Notes: a model not told the origin generated them from the sequence alone. Shown: positions 44,973 to 54,052, counted from the first letter of the stretch. The stretch is 64,000 bases of DNA from Bacteroidota bacterium (GCA_947504725.1 CANNHN010000003.1:276945-340944); one strand, 5' to 3'. Made by a program: numbers and translations.

Positions 44973-46046
44973 GTGGTAAATTCAGATATAAAACAATTAC
45001 ACTTTATTGTTGGAATAGGACGTTCAGGGACTACAATTCTGAATAAGATACTAAATTCTCATCCCGATATCCTTAGTCTGCCTGAAGCAAATTTCCTTGC
45101 CTTTTTTTTGAACGATTATAAAAATGTCAAACAATTTAATAGAAAACATGTTGATTTGATTTTTGAAGAAATAGCTCTTTTTTCATTGTCTCATCCATTT
45201 TTAGGATATGAGTTTGATATTGAAAGTGCTAAAAATAAAATTATTCATCTAGTAGGTGAAAAGGAATTGTCTTACGAGGCGCTTTGTAAAAGCATCTATT
45301 CTGAATTCAAAGTAATTGGCAATGATAAATTATTCGCAAAAATATTAATTGATAAGAATCCTTCTTATACTTTATTTGTAGATAAAATTGCAGCACAATT
45401 CCCAAATTCAAAATTTATTTTTCTTGTTAGAGATTATCGTGCAAATACATTATCTAAAAAGCAAAGTGTTTATCTTGAAACGCCTAATGTTGCTTATAAT
45501 GCTTATAGATGGAAGTTGTTTAATGAAAATGCATTATCGTTTTGTGAAAAAAACAATGACAGAGTATTGTTGCTTAGGTATGAAGATTTGGTTGTGAATA
45601 ACTTGACTGAGATAGAGAGAATATGCGATTTTTTGGGAGTTAGAAGTCAAGATATTAATACACAAAGTGGAGAAGAAATTAAAATAAGTTTTTCAAATTA
45701 TAATATTTCTCCAAAATATGAAGAGCGTTTTAATAAAAAGTATTCGGATTTAAATAGACCTCTTAATACTGGTCGATTAAATTCATGGGAAACGCAATTT
45801 AGTCCTTCTGAAATCAAAATATGCGATACATTATGTTCTGACATCGCTTCTCAGGTGGGATACAAGTCGTTTTTTCAGTTAAGTTGGATAGAGAAGTTGT
45901 CGATAAGATTAAAACATTCATACTCAATTTTAAGAGCATTCATTAATGTAAATAAAGACTATGTAATATATTACATGCCTGTTGAGATGAAATTAAAAAG
46001 ATTAAAAAAAATCTATTCAAAATTAGGATTCATTAATAAACAATGA
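44973..46046 (+). CDS. Sulfotransferase
   Basis: 357 residues, no signal peptide; GTG start at 44973 because no earlier ATG fits. The PAPS 5'-phosphosulfate loop is VGIGRSGTTILNKIL near the N-terminus, and the 3'-phosphate site resembles FIFLVRDYRANTLSK (~150). Family: Sulfotransfer_1/3, which transfer sulfate from PAPS to carbohydrates, lipids or proteins. A second sulfotransferase faces it on the opposite strand (24-base gap). Both sit next to the pyrrole/MBOAT genes, so they may sulfate the same surface product. Confidence 0.88.
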   Translation: MVNSDIKQLHFIVGIGRSGTTILNKILNSHPDILSLPEANFLAFFLNDYKNVKQFNRKHVDLIFEEIALFSLSHPFLGYEFDIESAKNKIIHLVGEKELSYEALCKSIYSEFKVIGNDKLFAKILIDKNPSYTLFVDKIAAQFPNSKFIFLVRDYRANTLSKKQSVYLETPNVAYNAYRWKLFNENALSFCEKNNDRVLLLRYEDLVVNNLTEIERICDFLGVRSQDINTQSGEEIKISFSNYNISPKYEERFNKKYSDLNRPLNTGRLNSWETQFSPSEIKICDTLCSDIASQVGYKSFFQLSWIEKLSIRLKHSYSILRAFINVNKDYVIYYMPVEMKLKRLKKIYSKLGFINKQ

Positions 46047-46069
46047 TTTTTAGACTCATTAATTTATTT

Positions 46070-47080
46070 TTAAGCTGGAGGTTTGTACTTGTTATGCAAG
46101 ATGATTCCATAAATCATAGTTTTGAAATACAAGAATCTGTACCGTAGTTTCGAAATGGTAGAAACATTTGCTGCATTCGCATGTTTTTTGTAACCGAATT
46201 TAGTTGCAAACTTCTCACATGCAAAATCCAATAACGCAATTTCTTCATTTGTTAATTCGTTCACAAAAGCGTTCACTCTTTCAGTGTTCACTTTCTTTTC
46301 TAAATTGGCGTGCATGCGCTGAATTTTTTCATTCTTTTCTTTAGAAACACTCGATGAAGCGTGTGTTTTCATCTCTTTAGAAAGCTCCTGAAAATTGAGC
46401 ATTTCATCAGTATAGTCAATGCCTAAATACGTACATAACGATTGTAGAGAATGAGTTGGATTGTTAGCGAGATCTTCGTATTTAATTAAATGATAGTTGA
46501 TTTTGTTTTTAGATAGGCTATTAATAATATTTTCATAATAATAATTCCAGTCAGCTGCTAATTTATGTATTGAAATATTTTGATCAGAGTATTTTTTTCT
46601 TGAAACAACATTGTCGCGATAATCTCTTACGATAACAATGAATTTTGATTCCGGAAAAATATTTTTTAAAACATCTATATGTAAGGAGTACGAAGGGTTT
46701 TTATCAACTACCAAATTTATATTTTTCTTGTCTTTTTGAGAAAGCGGAAAGTTTAAATATGACAACTTGCAGATATTTCCGAAGCTTTTGTCTTCAGCGT
46801 TTTTTATATCTTCTTTTAAATTTTGTCCGGGTTTCCATATGCTAATTACACTGTTGAAATTTTGATTGAACATATCAATAAATGAATCTACAACTTTCGA
46901 ATCATTAAAATCCTTATAAATAAACGATCTGTATGAATGAATAATAAATTCGTTTTCAGGGCAGGCAATAGTTTCGGTGTTGCCATTTAGCATGTTCGTT
47001 AGCAATGTGGTGCCTGATCGTCCCATGCCTATTATAAAGGCGATTTTTGGTGAAAAAGATGTCGTTTTTTGTTCGTTCAT
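46070..47080 (-). CDS. Sulfotransferase (second copy)
   Basis: 336 residues with IIGMGRSGTTLLTNMLN as the phosphosulfate loop and FIVIVRDYRDNVVSRK as the 3'-phosphate site. It shares the layout of the preceding sulfotransferase, including the conserved tail region near residues 260-300 (NTERVNAFVNELTNEEIALLD versus NTGRLNSWETQFSPSEI), so the two are paralogues. It is convergent with the first and divergent from the MBOAT-SGNH gene. The acceptor cannot be told. Confidence 0.88.
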   Translation of the reverse strand: MNEQKTTSFSPKIAFIIGMGRSGTTLLTNMLNGNTETIACPENEFIIHSYRSFIYKDFNDSKVVDSFIDMFNQNFNSVISIWKPGQNLKEDIKNAEDKSFGNICKLSYLNFPLSQKDKKNINLVVDKNPSYSLHIDVLKNIFPESKFIVIVRDYRDNVVSRKKYSDQNISIHKLAADWNYYYENIINSLSKNKINYHLIKYEDLANNPTHSLQSLCTYLGIDYTDEMLNFQELSKEMKTHASSSVSKEKNEKIQRMHANLEKKVNTERVNAFVNELTNEEIALLDFACEKFATKFGYKKHANAANVSTISKLRYRFLYFKTMIYGIILHNKYKPPA

Positions 47081-47186
47081 TTACAGGGAGATTCAATTCT
47101 TTAAAAGTATTGAAAATACACAGTAAAAATAGCAAAATTTCACCTATTTTTGAGATATTTGTATACTATGCTAATTTGTATTGTTA

Positions 47187-49730
47187 ATGGATAAAATCAA
47201 CAATTATTTTCCTTTAATTTCCTTTAATTCAGAAAGCCAATTAGCGATTTTTTCACCTAAAAGACTCCGCTCATTTTTTCTTTCCTTGTTTCAATTTGTT
47301 TTAGTTCTTTTTATAGTAACGAAATATAATTTTGAAAAATCATCTGGAATTATTGATTATGCTCCGTATGTTATTCTTGTTTTTGTCGTTTATAGTTTTA
47401 TTCCTATTCGATTTCGTCCTGCATTTTTGTTTTTGAGTTGCGTTAGTCTCATTTATATTGCTTTTGGAATTCTTGCAGGAAGTTTCTTTATAGTTATTGG
47501 ATTGAGTTTGATTTTTATTTCTCATTTACCAATTAAATTTAAATATCGTGTTTTTATTGTTTTACTGCTTGCGTTAATACTTGCATTATTTAGGACGGAA
47601 TTTATTTATTTACCCTGGATGACAATGACAGCTATGTATATGGTTCCATTGTTTATGTTTCGTTTAATTATTTATTTATATGAAATTAAAAATGGTCTAA
47701 TTCCATTGAATAAATGGCAAAGTGTTAGTTATTTTTTTATGTTTCCCAATGTGTTTTTTCTTTTCTTTCCTATTATAGATTATAAAACATATATCAAAAC
47801 CTTTTTGGATTCCCCAGAAATTGAAATTTGGCAAAAGGGGATTAGGTGGATGGTTCGAGGCTTGATTCACATCATGTGCTATCGTCTTATCTGTTTGAAT
47901 TTTTTAATCGGTCCTGCCGAAGTTATTGATCTACCTTCATTATTGCAGTACATGGTAGTTAATTATTCTTTAATTGTTAGGCTCTCAGGTGTTTTTCATT
48001 TTATGGTTGGTTTGGTTTGTATGTTTGGCTTCAATTTGCCACAGATATTTGATAACTACTTTACAGCAACCAGTTTTGTCGATTTGTGGAGAAGAATAAA
48101 TATTTATTGGCGAAATTTTGTGTTGAAAATTTTCTTTTATCCTATAATGTTTCGCTATAAAAAAATTGTCAAAAAAAATTTGTTAGCTTTTACAATGATG
48201 ACAGTTTTTTTCATTACATGGATTATGCATAGTTATCAGTTGTTCTGGATTACTGGAGTTGTTTCAGTGCGACCTATTGATGTTATCTTTTGGATGGTGA
48301 TTGGGACTTGCATTACTGCAAATTCAGTTATTATTGAAAGAAGAACACTTTCTGAAAATAGAGAAATTAAAGAATTGTCAAATTTGTATAAGTACTTTAA
48401 AAAAATCATTCGAATAGTAGGGATGTTTTTTTTTATGTCAATCATGTGGTCGCTTTGGAACACGCCAACACTCGCTGATTGGATTTTTATAGTTTCTAAA
48501 GGAAAACAGTTTGATTCAATGCAACTCATTTTGATTGTGTGTATATTAATTGCTATTATATTCTTAGGCGTATTTGTTCAAATACTAATAAAAAATCATA
48601 ATATTAAAAAATTATTGATTGCTAAACCGCATGATACATTGCTTCTTACTTTTTCTACTCTTCTGATTTTAACTTCCTTTTCCTTTATAGAAATTCGCTC
48701 TAAATTACCAGCTAGCATTCAAAAACTTTATAGTAATTTATCCGATGGTTCTCCAAATAAACTTGAAAAAACAGCAGCAGAAGCTGGCTATTACGACAAA
48801 TTAATTGAAGGAGACGAGGGTAATACAATTGGAATTGGAGGTAAGTCCGTAAAAAAAATGGTTAAAAAAAACCCTTATGTCAATGCCTATTTTTATCAAA
48901 ACAATATTGTCAACAGGCGGATGAAACCCAATTTAAATATAATAGGTCTTGATCATAATTTTCAAAGCAATAGTTTCGGAATAAGAGACAAAGAATATCT
49001 CTATAAAAAGCCGCAAGGCACAAAACGATTAGCGCTATTAGGTAGTTCTTATCAAATGGGTTCTGGAGTTGATAATGATGAAGTTTTTGAAGCTATAGCT
49101 GAAGAAAAAATGAATAGAGAATTAACGGACTCAATCAATAAAAAATTTGAGATATTCAATTTTGCTGCTGGAGGTTATTATTTGTTGCAACATATTGAAT
49201 TGATTAACACAACGGTTTTTCAATACGATATGGATGCAGTGGCATATTTTGCTCATACGGATGAAAGAGGTAAAGTCATAAAAGATTTCGCTTTAATTAT
49301 TAAGAAGGAATTGCCCTTAAAGTATCCATTTCTTGAGAATATTGTGAAGGAAAGTGGAGTGAAGCCATATATGAGTATGTTACAAATAAAAGAAATGTTA
49401 ACTCCTTATTCCGACACAATTATGAAATGGGGATATATAGAAATTGCAAAACAATGTAAAAAAAATAATGCTATTCCTGTTTGGGTTTTTATGGAAACAA
49501 CTACTGAATTTGTAGATTTGAAAGAATTTAATGAATTAAAAGAATATGCAGAATCATTAGGGTTTGTTACAATTGATTTACGTGATACATATGGTAAACT
49601 TGATAGAAATGAAATTAGAATTTCAGAATTGAATACGCATCCAAATGTGCTTGGTCACCGATTGATTGCAGAAAAATTTTATAAAGAATTGAAAATTAAA
49701 AAAAGTCTAATTTTCAGAGTAGAGGAATAG
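47187..49730 (+). CDS. MBOAT acyltransferase fused to an SGNH-like domain (DltB/DltD-like fusion)
   Basis: 847 residues from the ATG at 47187. About ten membrane helices (~1-500) include the MBOAT core: FGFNLPQIFDNYF, SFVDLWRRINIYWRNF and the catalytic His in WIMHSYQLFW. After the last helix (~480), an extracytoplasmic domain begins near LGSSYQMGSGVDNDE (SGNH block I) and ends with ELNTHPNVLGHRLIAEKF (Asp/His-like block, with Asn-Thr-His in place of Asp-x-x-His). This fuses the roles that DltB and DltD, or AlgI and AlgJ, split. The carrier protein and adenylation gene follow 31 bases later, supporting transfer of a carrier-bound acyl group outward. Confidence 0.85.
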   Translation: MDKINNYFPLISFNSESQLAIFSPKRLRSFFLSLFQFVLVLFIVTKYNFEKSSGIIDYAPYVILVFVVYSFIPIRFRPAFLFLSCVSLIYIAFGILAGSFFIVIGLSLIFISHLPIKFKYRVFIVLLLALILALFRTEFIYLPWMTMTAMYMVPLFMFRLIIYLYEIKNGLIPLNKWQSVSYFFMFPNVFFLFFPIIDYKTYIKTFLDSPEIEIWQKGIRWMVRGLIHIMCYRLICLNFLIGPAEVIDLPSLLQYMVVNYSLIVRLSGVFHFMVGLVCMFGFNLPQIFDNYFTATSFVDLWRRINIYWRNFVLKIFFYPIMFRYKKIVKKNLLAFTMMTVFFITWIMHSYQLFWITGVVSVRPIDVIFWMVIGTCITANSVIIERRTLSENREIKELSNLYKYFKKIIRIVGMFFFMSIMWSLWNTPTLADWIFIVSKGKQFDSMQLILIVCILIAIIFLGVFVQILIKNHNIKKLLIAKPHDTLLLTFSTLLILTSFSFIEIRSKLPASIQKLYSNLSDGSPNKLEKTAAEAGYYDKLIEGDEGNTIGIGGKSVKKMVKKNPYVNAYFYQNNIVNRRMKPNLNIIGLDHNFQSNSFGIRDKEYLYKKPQGTKRLALLGSSYQMGSGVDNDEVFEAIAEEKMNRELTDSINKKFEIFNFAAGGYYLLQHIELINTTVFQYDMDAVAYFAHTDERGKVIKDFALIIKKELPLKYPFLENIVKESGVKPYMSMLQIKEMLTPYSDTIMKWGYIEIAKQCKKNNAIPVWVFMETTTEFVDLKEFNELKEYAESLGFVTIDLRDTYGKLDRNEIRISELNTHPNVLGHRLIAEKFYKELKIKKSLIFRVEE

Positions 49731-49761
49731 TAAAAAGGTATTAATTATAAATTGAAAGAGG

Positions 49762-50025
49762 ATGAGCTCAAATGTAAATGAAATAAAAGAAACCGTTAGA
49801 GAATTTGTTAAAAACAGGTTTCTGAAAAATTCGGACGGACTTGAATTAACTTATTCAACTCCACTTATTAGTGGTGGAATAATTGATTCAATTCTCACTA
49901 TGCAATTGGTTGTGTTTTTGGAACAAACCTATTCATTCGAATTTCAAGCGCATGAAGTGGATAAAGACAATTTGGATACTATCGAAATTATAGCAGCTTT
50001 TGTAGTTAAAAAGCAGAATGGATAA
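49762..50025 (+). CDS. Acyl/peptidyl carrier protein (PltL/DltC-like)
   Basis: 87 residues with the phosphopantetheine site in GGIIDSILTMQLVVFLEQ (Ser ~43). Free-standing carriers of this kind accept amino acids from stand-alone adenylation enzymes (DltC, PltL, CloN5). The adenylation gene starts eight bases before its stop, so both are translated together. The carrier should hold the prolyl and then pyrrolyl thioester proposed for this operon. No phosphopantetheinyl transferase is in the window. Confidence 0.9.
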   Translation: MSSNVNEIKETVREFVKNRFLKNSDGLELTYSTPLISGGIIDSILTMQLVVFLEQTYSFEFQAHEVDKDNLDTIEIIAAFVVKKQNG

Positions 50026-51472
50026 AATCGAAAAATTACATGAACTATTAGAAGTTTCAGCCGGACTATTTCCGGACAACATTGCTGTTTGCTATTTAGA
50101 TCGTTCAATTACTTATCACCAATTAAATAGTTCTTCAAATTTAATTTCAGATGATCTTAAAGCTATCGGAGCAAAGGAAGGGAGCCGTGTTGCTATTTGT
50201 GCTCCAAAGTCCATTGATTTTGTCTCTTCTATTTTTGGAATTTTAAAATCAGGCGCAGCATATTTGCCAGTTGATTATAGTTCTCCCATTGAAAGGAATA
50301 AGTTTATTATTCAAAATGGTGAAGTTTCTGCAATTATAATATCCAAAGAGTTATTTCATTATTTTGAAAGTGAATTCTCCTTTGTTTCAGATTTAGACAA
50401 TAATCTTGTTATCGCTAAAAATAACAATTCATTATCAAAAAAATCACCTCCTGATTTAGCTTATATCTTATATACTTCAGGTTCTACAGGTATTCCTAAA
50501 GGTGTCATGTATTCAAATAGTGCAGCTCTAGAGTTTGTAAATTGGAGCTCCGAAATTTTCAAGCCAAGTCATATAGATACATTTTCTTCGCATGCTCCTT
50601 TTCATTTTGATCTTTCAATTTTCGATTTGTTTGTTTCAATTAAACATGGAGCTAAACTAGTATTAATTAAAGAAGAAGTTGGGAAGCAACCTTTGCTATT
50701 AGCTAAATTGATTGCTGAACAAAAAATTTCGATTTGGTATTCTACTCCTTCAATTCTAAATATGCTTGCCGAATATGGCAAGATGGAAAAATATGATTTT
50801 GGAAATTTGAGGTTTATACTTTTTGCTGGTGAAGTTTTTCCAATAACCCAATTCAAGGTGCTGAAGAATAAAGTTCCAGCCGCAGTTTATTATAATTTAT
50901 ATGGGCCAACAGAAACAAATGTCTGCACGTATTACCGTTTAACCGATCAGCTGTATACCCAAATTCCAATTGGGAAGGTATGCGAACATTATCGATGTTT
51001 AATTGTTGATGAAGAGATCTTTATCCGAGGTTCAGGAGTGATGTTAGGTTATTGGAACTTACCTGAACAAGATGCTTTTTGGAAAGACTCTTCTAATAAC
51101 GTATGGTATAAAACGGGGGATTTAGTAGATATTGATGGGTCTGGGAATTATATTTTTAAAGGCCGGAGAGATAGAATGGTTAAACGTAACGGATATAGAA
51201 TCGAGTTGGATGAGATAGAAGTGGCTTTGGATAAGCATGATTTTATTAGTAAAAGTGCAGTTTTAGGGAATGCTAATAGTGACGGACAGATGATTATTTC
51301 GGCCATAATTTTATTGAAAACCGATGGAGAAAAATCAGTTATTAAAATGAAGGAATATTGTATGAATAACTTACCTTCGTATATGGTCCCGAACGATATT
51401 GTTTTTGTGGAGGATTTGCCATATACTTCAAGTCATAAGGTAGATTATCAAAAATTAAAACTACTTATTTAA
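50018..51472 (+). CDS. Stand-alone adenylation enzyme, predicted L-prolyl-carrier-protein ligase (PltF-like)
   Basis: 484 residues with the A-domain cores: YTSGSTGIPKGVM (A3), APFHFDLSIFDLF (A4), LYGPTETNVCTYY (A5), YKTGD (A7), RRDRMVKRNGYRIELDEIE (A8) and the A10 lysine in SSHKVDYQ. Hand alignment to the GrsA pocket gives D-L-F-Y-L-A-L-V-C-K, differing at one position from the DLLYLALVCK that I recall for proline-activating PltF/RedM/CouN4 enzymes. It thus probably loads L-proline on the adjacent carrier. A DltA-like D-alanine ligase is the rejected alternative. The stop overlaps the dehydrogenase start (TAATG). Confidence 0.85.
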   Translation: MDKIEKLHELLEVSAGLFPDNIAVCYLDRSITYHQLNSSSNLISDDLKAIGAKEGSRVAICAPKSIDFVSSIFGILKSGAAYLPVDYSSPIERNKFIIQNGEVSAIIISKELFHYFESEFSFVSDLDNNLVIAKNNNSLSKKSPPDLAYILYTSGSTGIPKGVMYSNSAALEFVNWSSEIFKPSHIDTFSSHAPFHFDLSIFDLFVSIKHGAKLVLIKEEVGKQPLLLAKLIAEQKISIWYSTPSILNMLAEYGKMEKYDFGNLRFILFAGEVFPITQFKVLKNKVPAAVYYNLYGPTETNVCTYYRLTDQLYTQIPIGKVCEHYRCLIVDEEIFIRGSGVMLGYWNLPEQDAFWKDSSNNVWYKTGDLVDIDGSGNYIFKGRRDRMVKRNGYRIELDEIEVALDKHDFISKSAVLGNANSDGQMIISAIILLKTDGEKSVIKMKEYCMNNLPSYMVPNDIVFVEDLPYTSSHKVDYQKLKLLI

Positions 51473-52620
51473 TGGAACTTTCCTTAACAGCAGAGCAAAT
51501 ACTTATTCAAGAAAACATAATTGGTTTTGCTAATAAAGAACTGAATAATAACGTAATTGAAAGAGATCGAAATCAGTTTTTTTCAAGTGAATTGTGGAAA
51601 AAATGCGCAGAACAAAAATTAACTTGTTTACCTGTAGATGAAAATTTCGGTGGCGCAGGATTAGATCCATTTTCATCAATATTAGCCCTTGAAGCTTTAG
51701 GATATGGGTCGAATGATGGGGGATTGAATTTCTCAATCTGCGCTCATTTATTGGCCTGTGTAATTCCAATCTGGAAATATGGAAGTGAAGCTCAGAAAAA
51801 TAAATTTCTCCCAGATTTATGCAATGGAAAAAAAATTGCTGTGAATGCAATGACCGAAAATGAATCGGGTTCAGATGTTTTTTCTATAACGACAACAGCT
51901 TTAAAACAGGATAAAGGATTTATAATCAACGGAACTAAAATATTTTGTTCTAATGGCCCTGTAGCTGATGTCATTCTTGTATACGCACTTACAGATGAGA
52001 GTAAGGGGTATTATGGTGGAATTACTGCTTTTCTAGTAGATAAGAATGCAAAAGGATTTAAAGTAGGACAGCAATACGAAAAAATGGGATTGCGCACATC
52101 TGGAATTTCAGAGTTAATTTTTGAGAATGTATATGTTTCAGAAGACGATATTGTTGGAGGAGTTGGAGGAGGAGCAACCGTCTTTAATCATTCGATGGAG
52201 TGGGAACGAACCGGAGTAGCAGCTTGCCATGTTGGGACAATGAGAAAGTTGTTGGAAAAATCGATTGAATATGCACAAACGCGAAAGTCTGGAAACGAAG
52301 TAATTGGAAAAAAACAAGCTATCGCACATCGTATCGCGACAATGAAAGTACAGTTGGAAGCTGCGCGTTTACTTACGTATAAAGCAGCTTTTGGATTAGA
52401 AAGAAGTAAAGAAAATATGATAAATGCTGCAACAGCAAAGCTTTTTGTAAGTGAAGCTTTTGTTGCTTCCGCAATTGATACGATGCAAATTTTTGGTGGA
52501 AATGGATATATGACAGAATATGGAATTGAAAGAATTGTAAGAGATGCGCTTGGAAGTACAGTGTATTCTGGAACTTCTGATATTCAAAAAAATATTATTT
52601 CTCGATTGCTTGGTTTGTAA
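51472..52620 (+). CDS. Acyl-CoA dehydrogenase family, predicted prolyl-carrier-protein dehydrogenase (PltE-like)
   Basis: 382 residues, a full flavin acyl-CoA dehydrogenase: MTENESGSD (FAD/substrate loop), IFGGNGYMTEYGIERIVRDA and the C-terminal YSGTSDIQKNIISR. In pyoluteorin, clorobiocin and prodiginine pathways this family (PltE, CloN3, RedW) oxidises prolyl-S-carrier by four electrons to pyrrole-2-carboxyl-S-carrier. The TAATG overlap with the predicted proline ligase and the carrier gene directly before make that role far likelier than fatty-acid oxidation. Specificity is inferred from context. Confidence 0.85.
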   Translation: MELSLTAEQILIQENIIGFANKELNNNVIERDRNQFFSSELWKKCAEQKLTCLPVDENFGGAGLDPFSSILALEALGYGSNDGGLNFSICAHLLACVIPIWKYGSEAQKNKFLPDLCNGKKIAVNAMTENESGSDVFSITTTALKQDKGFIINGTKIFCSNGPVADVILVYALTDESKGYYGGITAFLVDKNAKGFKVGQQYEKMGLRTSGISELIFENVYVSEDDIVGGVGGGATVFNHSMEWERTGVAACHVGTMRKLLEKSIEYAQTRKSGNEVIGKKQAIAHRIATMKVQLEAARLLTYKAAFGLERSKENMINAATAKLFVSEAFVASAIDTMQIFGGNGYMTEYGIERIVRDALGSTVYSGTSDIQKNIISRLLGL

Positions 52621-52654
52621 GATTTAAAATTCTTAAACAACTTAAAATATAAAA

Positions 52655-54046
52655 ATGAAGTTGTATGATGTGATTATTATTGGGGGCGGGCCTTCAGGTT
52701 CAACCTCCGCAACTCTTTTGGCTCAAAAAGGCCTTACTGTTTTGCTTTTAGAAAAAGAATTATTTCCAAGAGAACATGTTGGTGAATCATTGATTCCACT
52801 TTCTTATGAACTTTTAGAAAAGCAAGGTTTAATTGAGGAAATGAAAAAAATTTCCACTCGTAAACCTGGTGTAAGTTTCGAAGATAAAGAAGGGGTGAAT
52901 CGTTCGTTGTGGTGTTTTAAAAGCGTCATTAAGGATGATTCTTATTTATCATTTCATATGATTCGTTCTGCGTTTGATAAGTTATTGTTGGATAATAGCA
53001 AAAAGAAAGGTGCAGAAGTTCGTGAAGAGTATATGGTTAAAAATGTAGTATTAGACCGTTCGGATAAAATTGTTGAAGTGTTTGCTACCAACAAAAATGG
53101 AGTTGAAGAAAAATTTGAATCAAAATTTATTATTGATGCGAGTGGGCAAAGTACTTTCTTAGGTAGAAAATTGGGTGTTAAAAAAGCATATTCTGATTTA
53201 GATAGAGTAGCAACTTGGTCGCATTGGACAAATAATGATTTTGATACTACTTTAAAAGAAGGCGTAATTAAGATTATTTATTTAGGTGGAGATAAAAAAG
53301 GCTGGATGTGGGTGATTCCAATAAGTAAAGACCATTTAAGTATCGGAGTCGTTGTAAACAACGATCACGTTAAAGAAAAGAAAAAAGTATTTCAAAATTC
53401 TGCAGATTGGAAAAAAGAGTTTTATCTGTCTGAACTGAATGAATCTTACTTGTTTAGCTCAATATTGAAGAATTCCAAAATGGAACATAAAGTTGCTATG
53501 GCTGGCGACTATTCATACTATTGCGAAAAGAAATACGGTGATAATTTTGCTTTAGTAGGTGATGCTGGAGCGTTTTTGGATCCAATATTTTCTAGTGGAA
53601 TTTATGTAGGGATGCACAGTGCAGAATTAGTTGCAGATGCAATTTATGATAAGTTGAATGGGAAGAATGAAAATTTAGAATTAGTAAAAGCGTATACTAA
53701 AATTGAAGGAGCTGTAAAGTTGCTTGAGAAGTTTATTCGTTTGTTTTATACGCCAGAAGCACTCAATTTTTCTACAATAGGTTCGCCAGAAGGCTTGTTG
53801 AAGTTTAAAAAATTTGAAGGAGCGTACGCTATATTTCATTATTTATTAGCAGGTGATTTTTTTAATAATTATGAAAAATATAGTGAGTTTATTGATGTAA
53901 TTGCTGACAAAAGGGCTTTGTCGAAATTCGAAAACTTAATAAACCATGCTCAAGGAGATATGCCCAAGCAGTGTGGTGAGGAGTTTGAAAAAATGTATGG
54001 AGAAATGATTCACAAAATAGAATTTGATCACAAAGCATTTGAGTAA
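52655..54046 (+). CDS. FAD-dependent halogenase-like monooxygenase (PltA-like)
   Basis: 463 residues. The FAD motif IIGGGPSGSTSATLL opens the protein. HVGESLIP follows; GWMWVIPIS matches the WxWxIP signature of flavin halogenases; and GDAGAFLDPIFSSGIYVGMHS matches the second flavin region of the PltA/PrnC-like group. It follows the PltE-like gene by 34 bases, the same pathway order as chlorinated pyrroles. It may halogenate the carrier-bound pyrrole. The alternative is a non-halogenating oxidase or reductase of the same superfamily. A flavin reductase is not seen nearby. Confidence 0.75.
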   Translation: MKLYDVIIIGGGPSGSTSATLLAQKGLTVLLLEKELFPREHVGESLIPLSYELLEKQGLIEEMKKISTRKPGVSFEDKEGVNRSLWCFKSVIKDDSYLSFHMIRSAFDKLLLDNSKKKGAEVREEYMVKNVVLDRSDKIVEVFATNKNGVEEKFESKFIIDASGQSTFLGRKLGVKKAYSDLDRVATWSHWTNNDFDTTLKEGVIKIIYLGGDKKGWMWVIPISKDHLSIGVVVNNDHVKEKKKVFQNSADWKKEFYLSELNESYLFSSILKNSKMEHKVAMAGDYSYYCEKKYGDNFALVGDAGAFLDPIFSSGIYVGMHSAELVADAIYDKLNGKNENLELVKAYTKIEGAVKLLEKFIRLFYTPEALNFSTIGSPEGLLKFKKFEGAYAIFHYLLAGDFFNNYEKYSEFIDVIADKRALSKFENLINHAQGDMPKQCGEEFEKMYGEMIHKIEFDHKAFE

Positions 54047-54052
54047 CCTTGT

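Noticed and set aside
50018-51472. Ordinary DltA (D-alanine) system
   Set aside because: The MBOAT/carrier/ligase layout suggests D-alanylation, but the pocket residues fit proline and a PltE-like dehydrogenase is translationally coupled.
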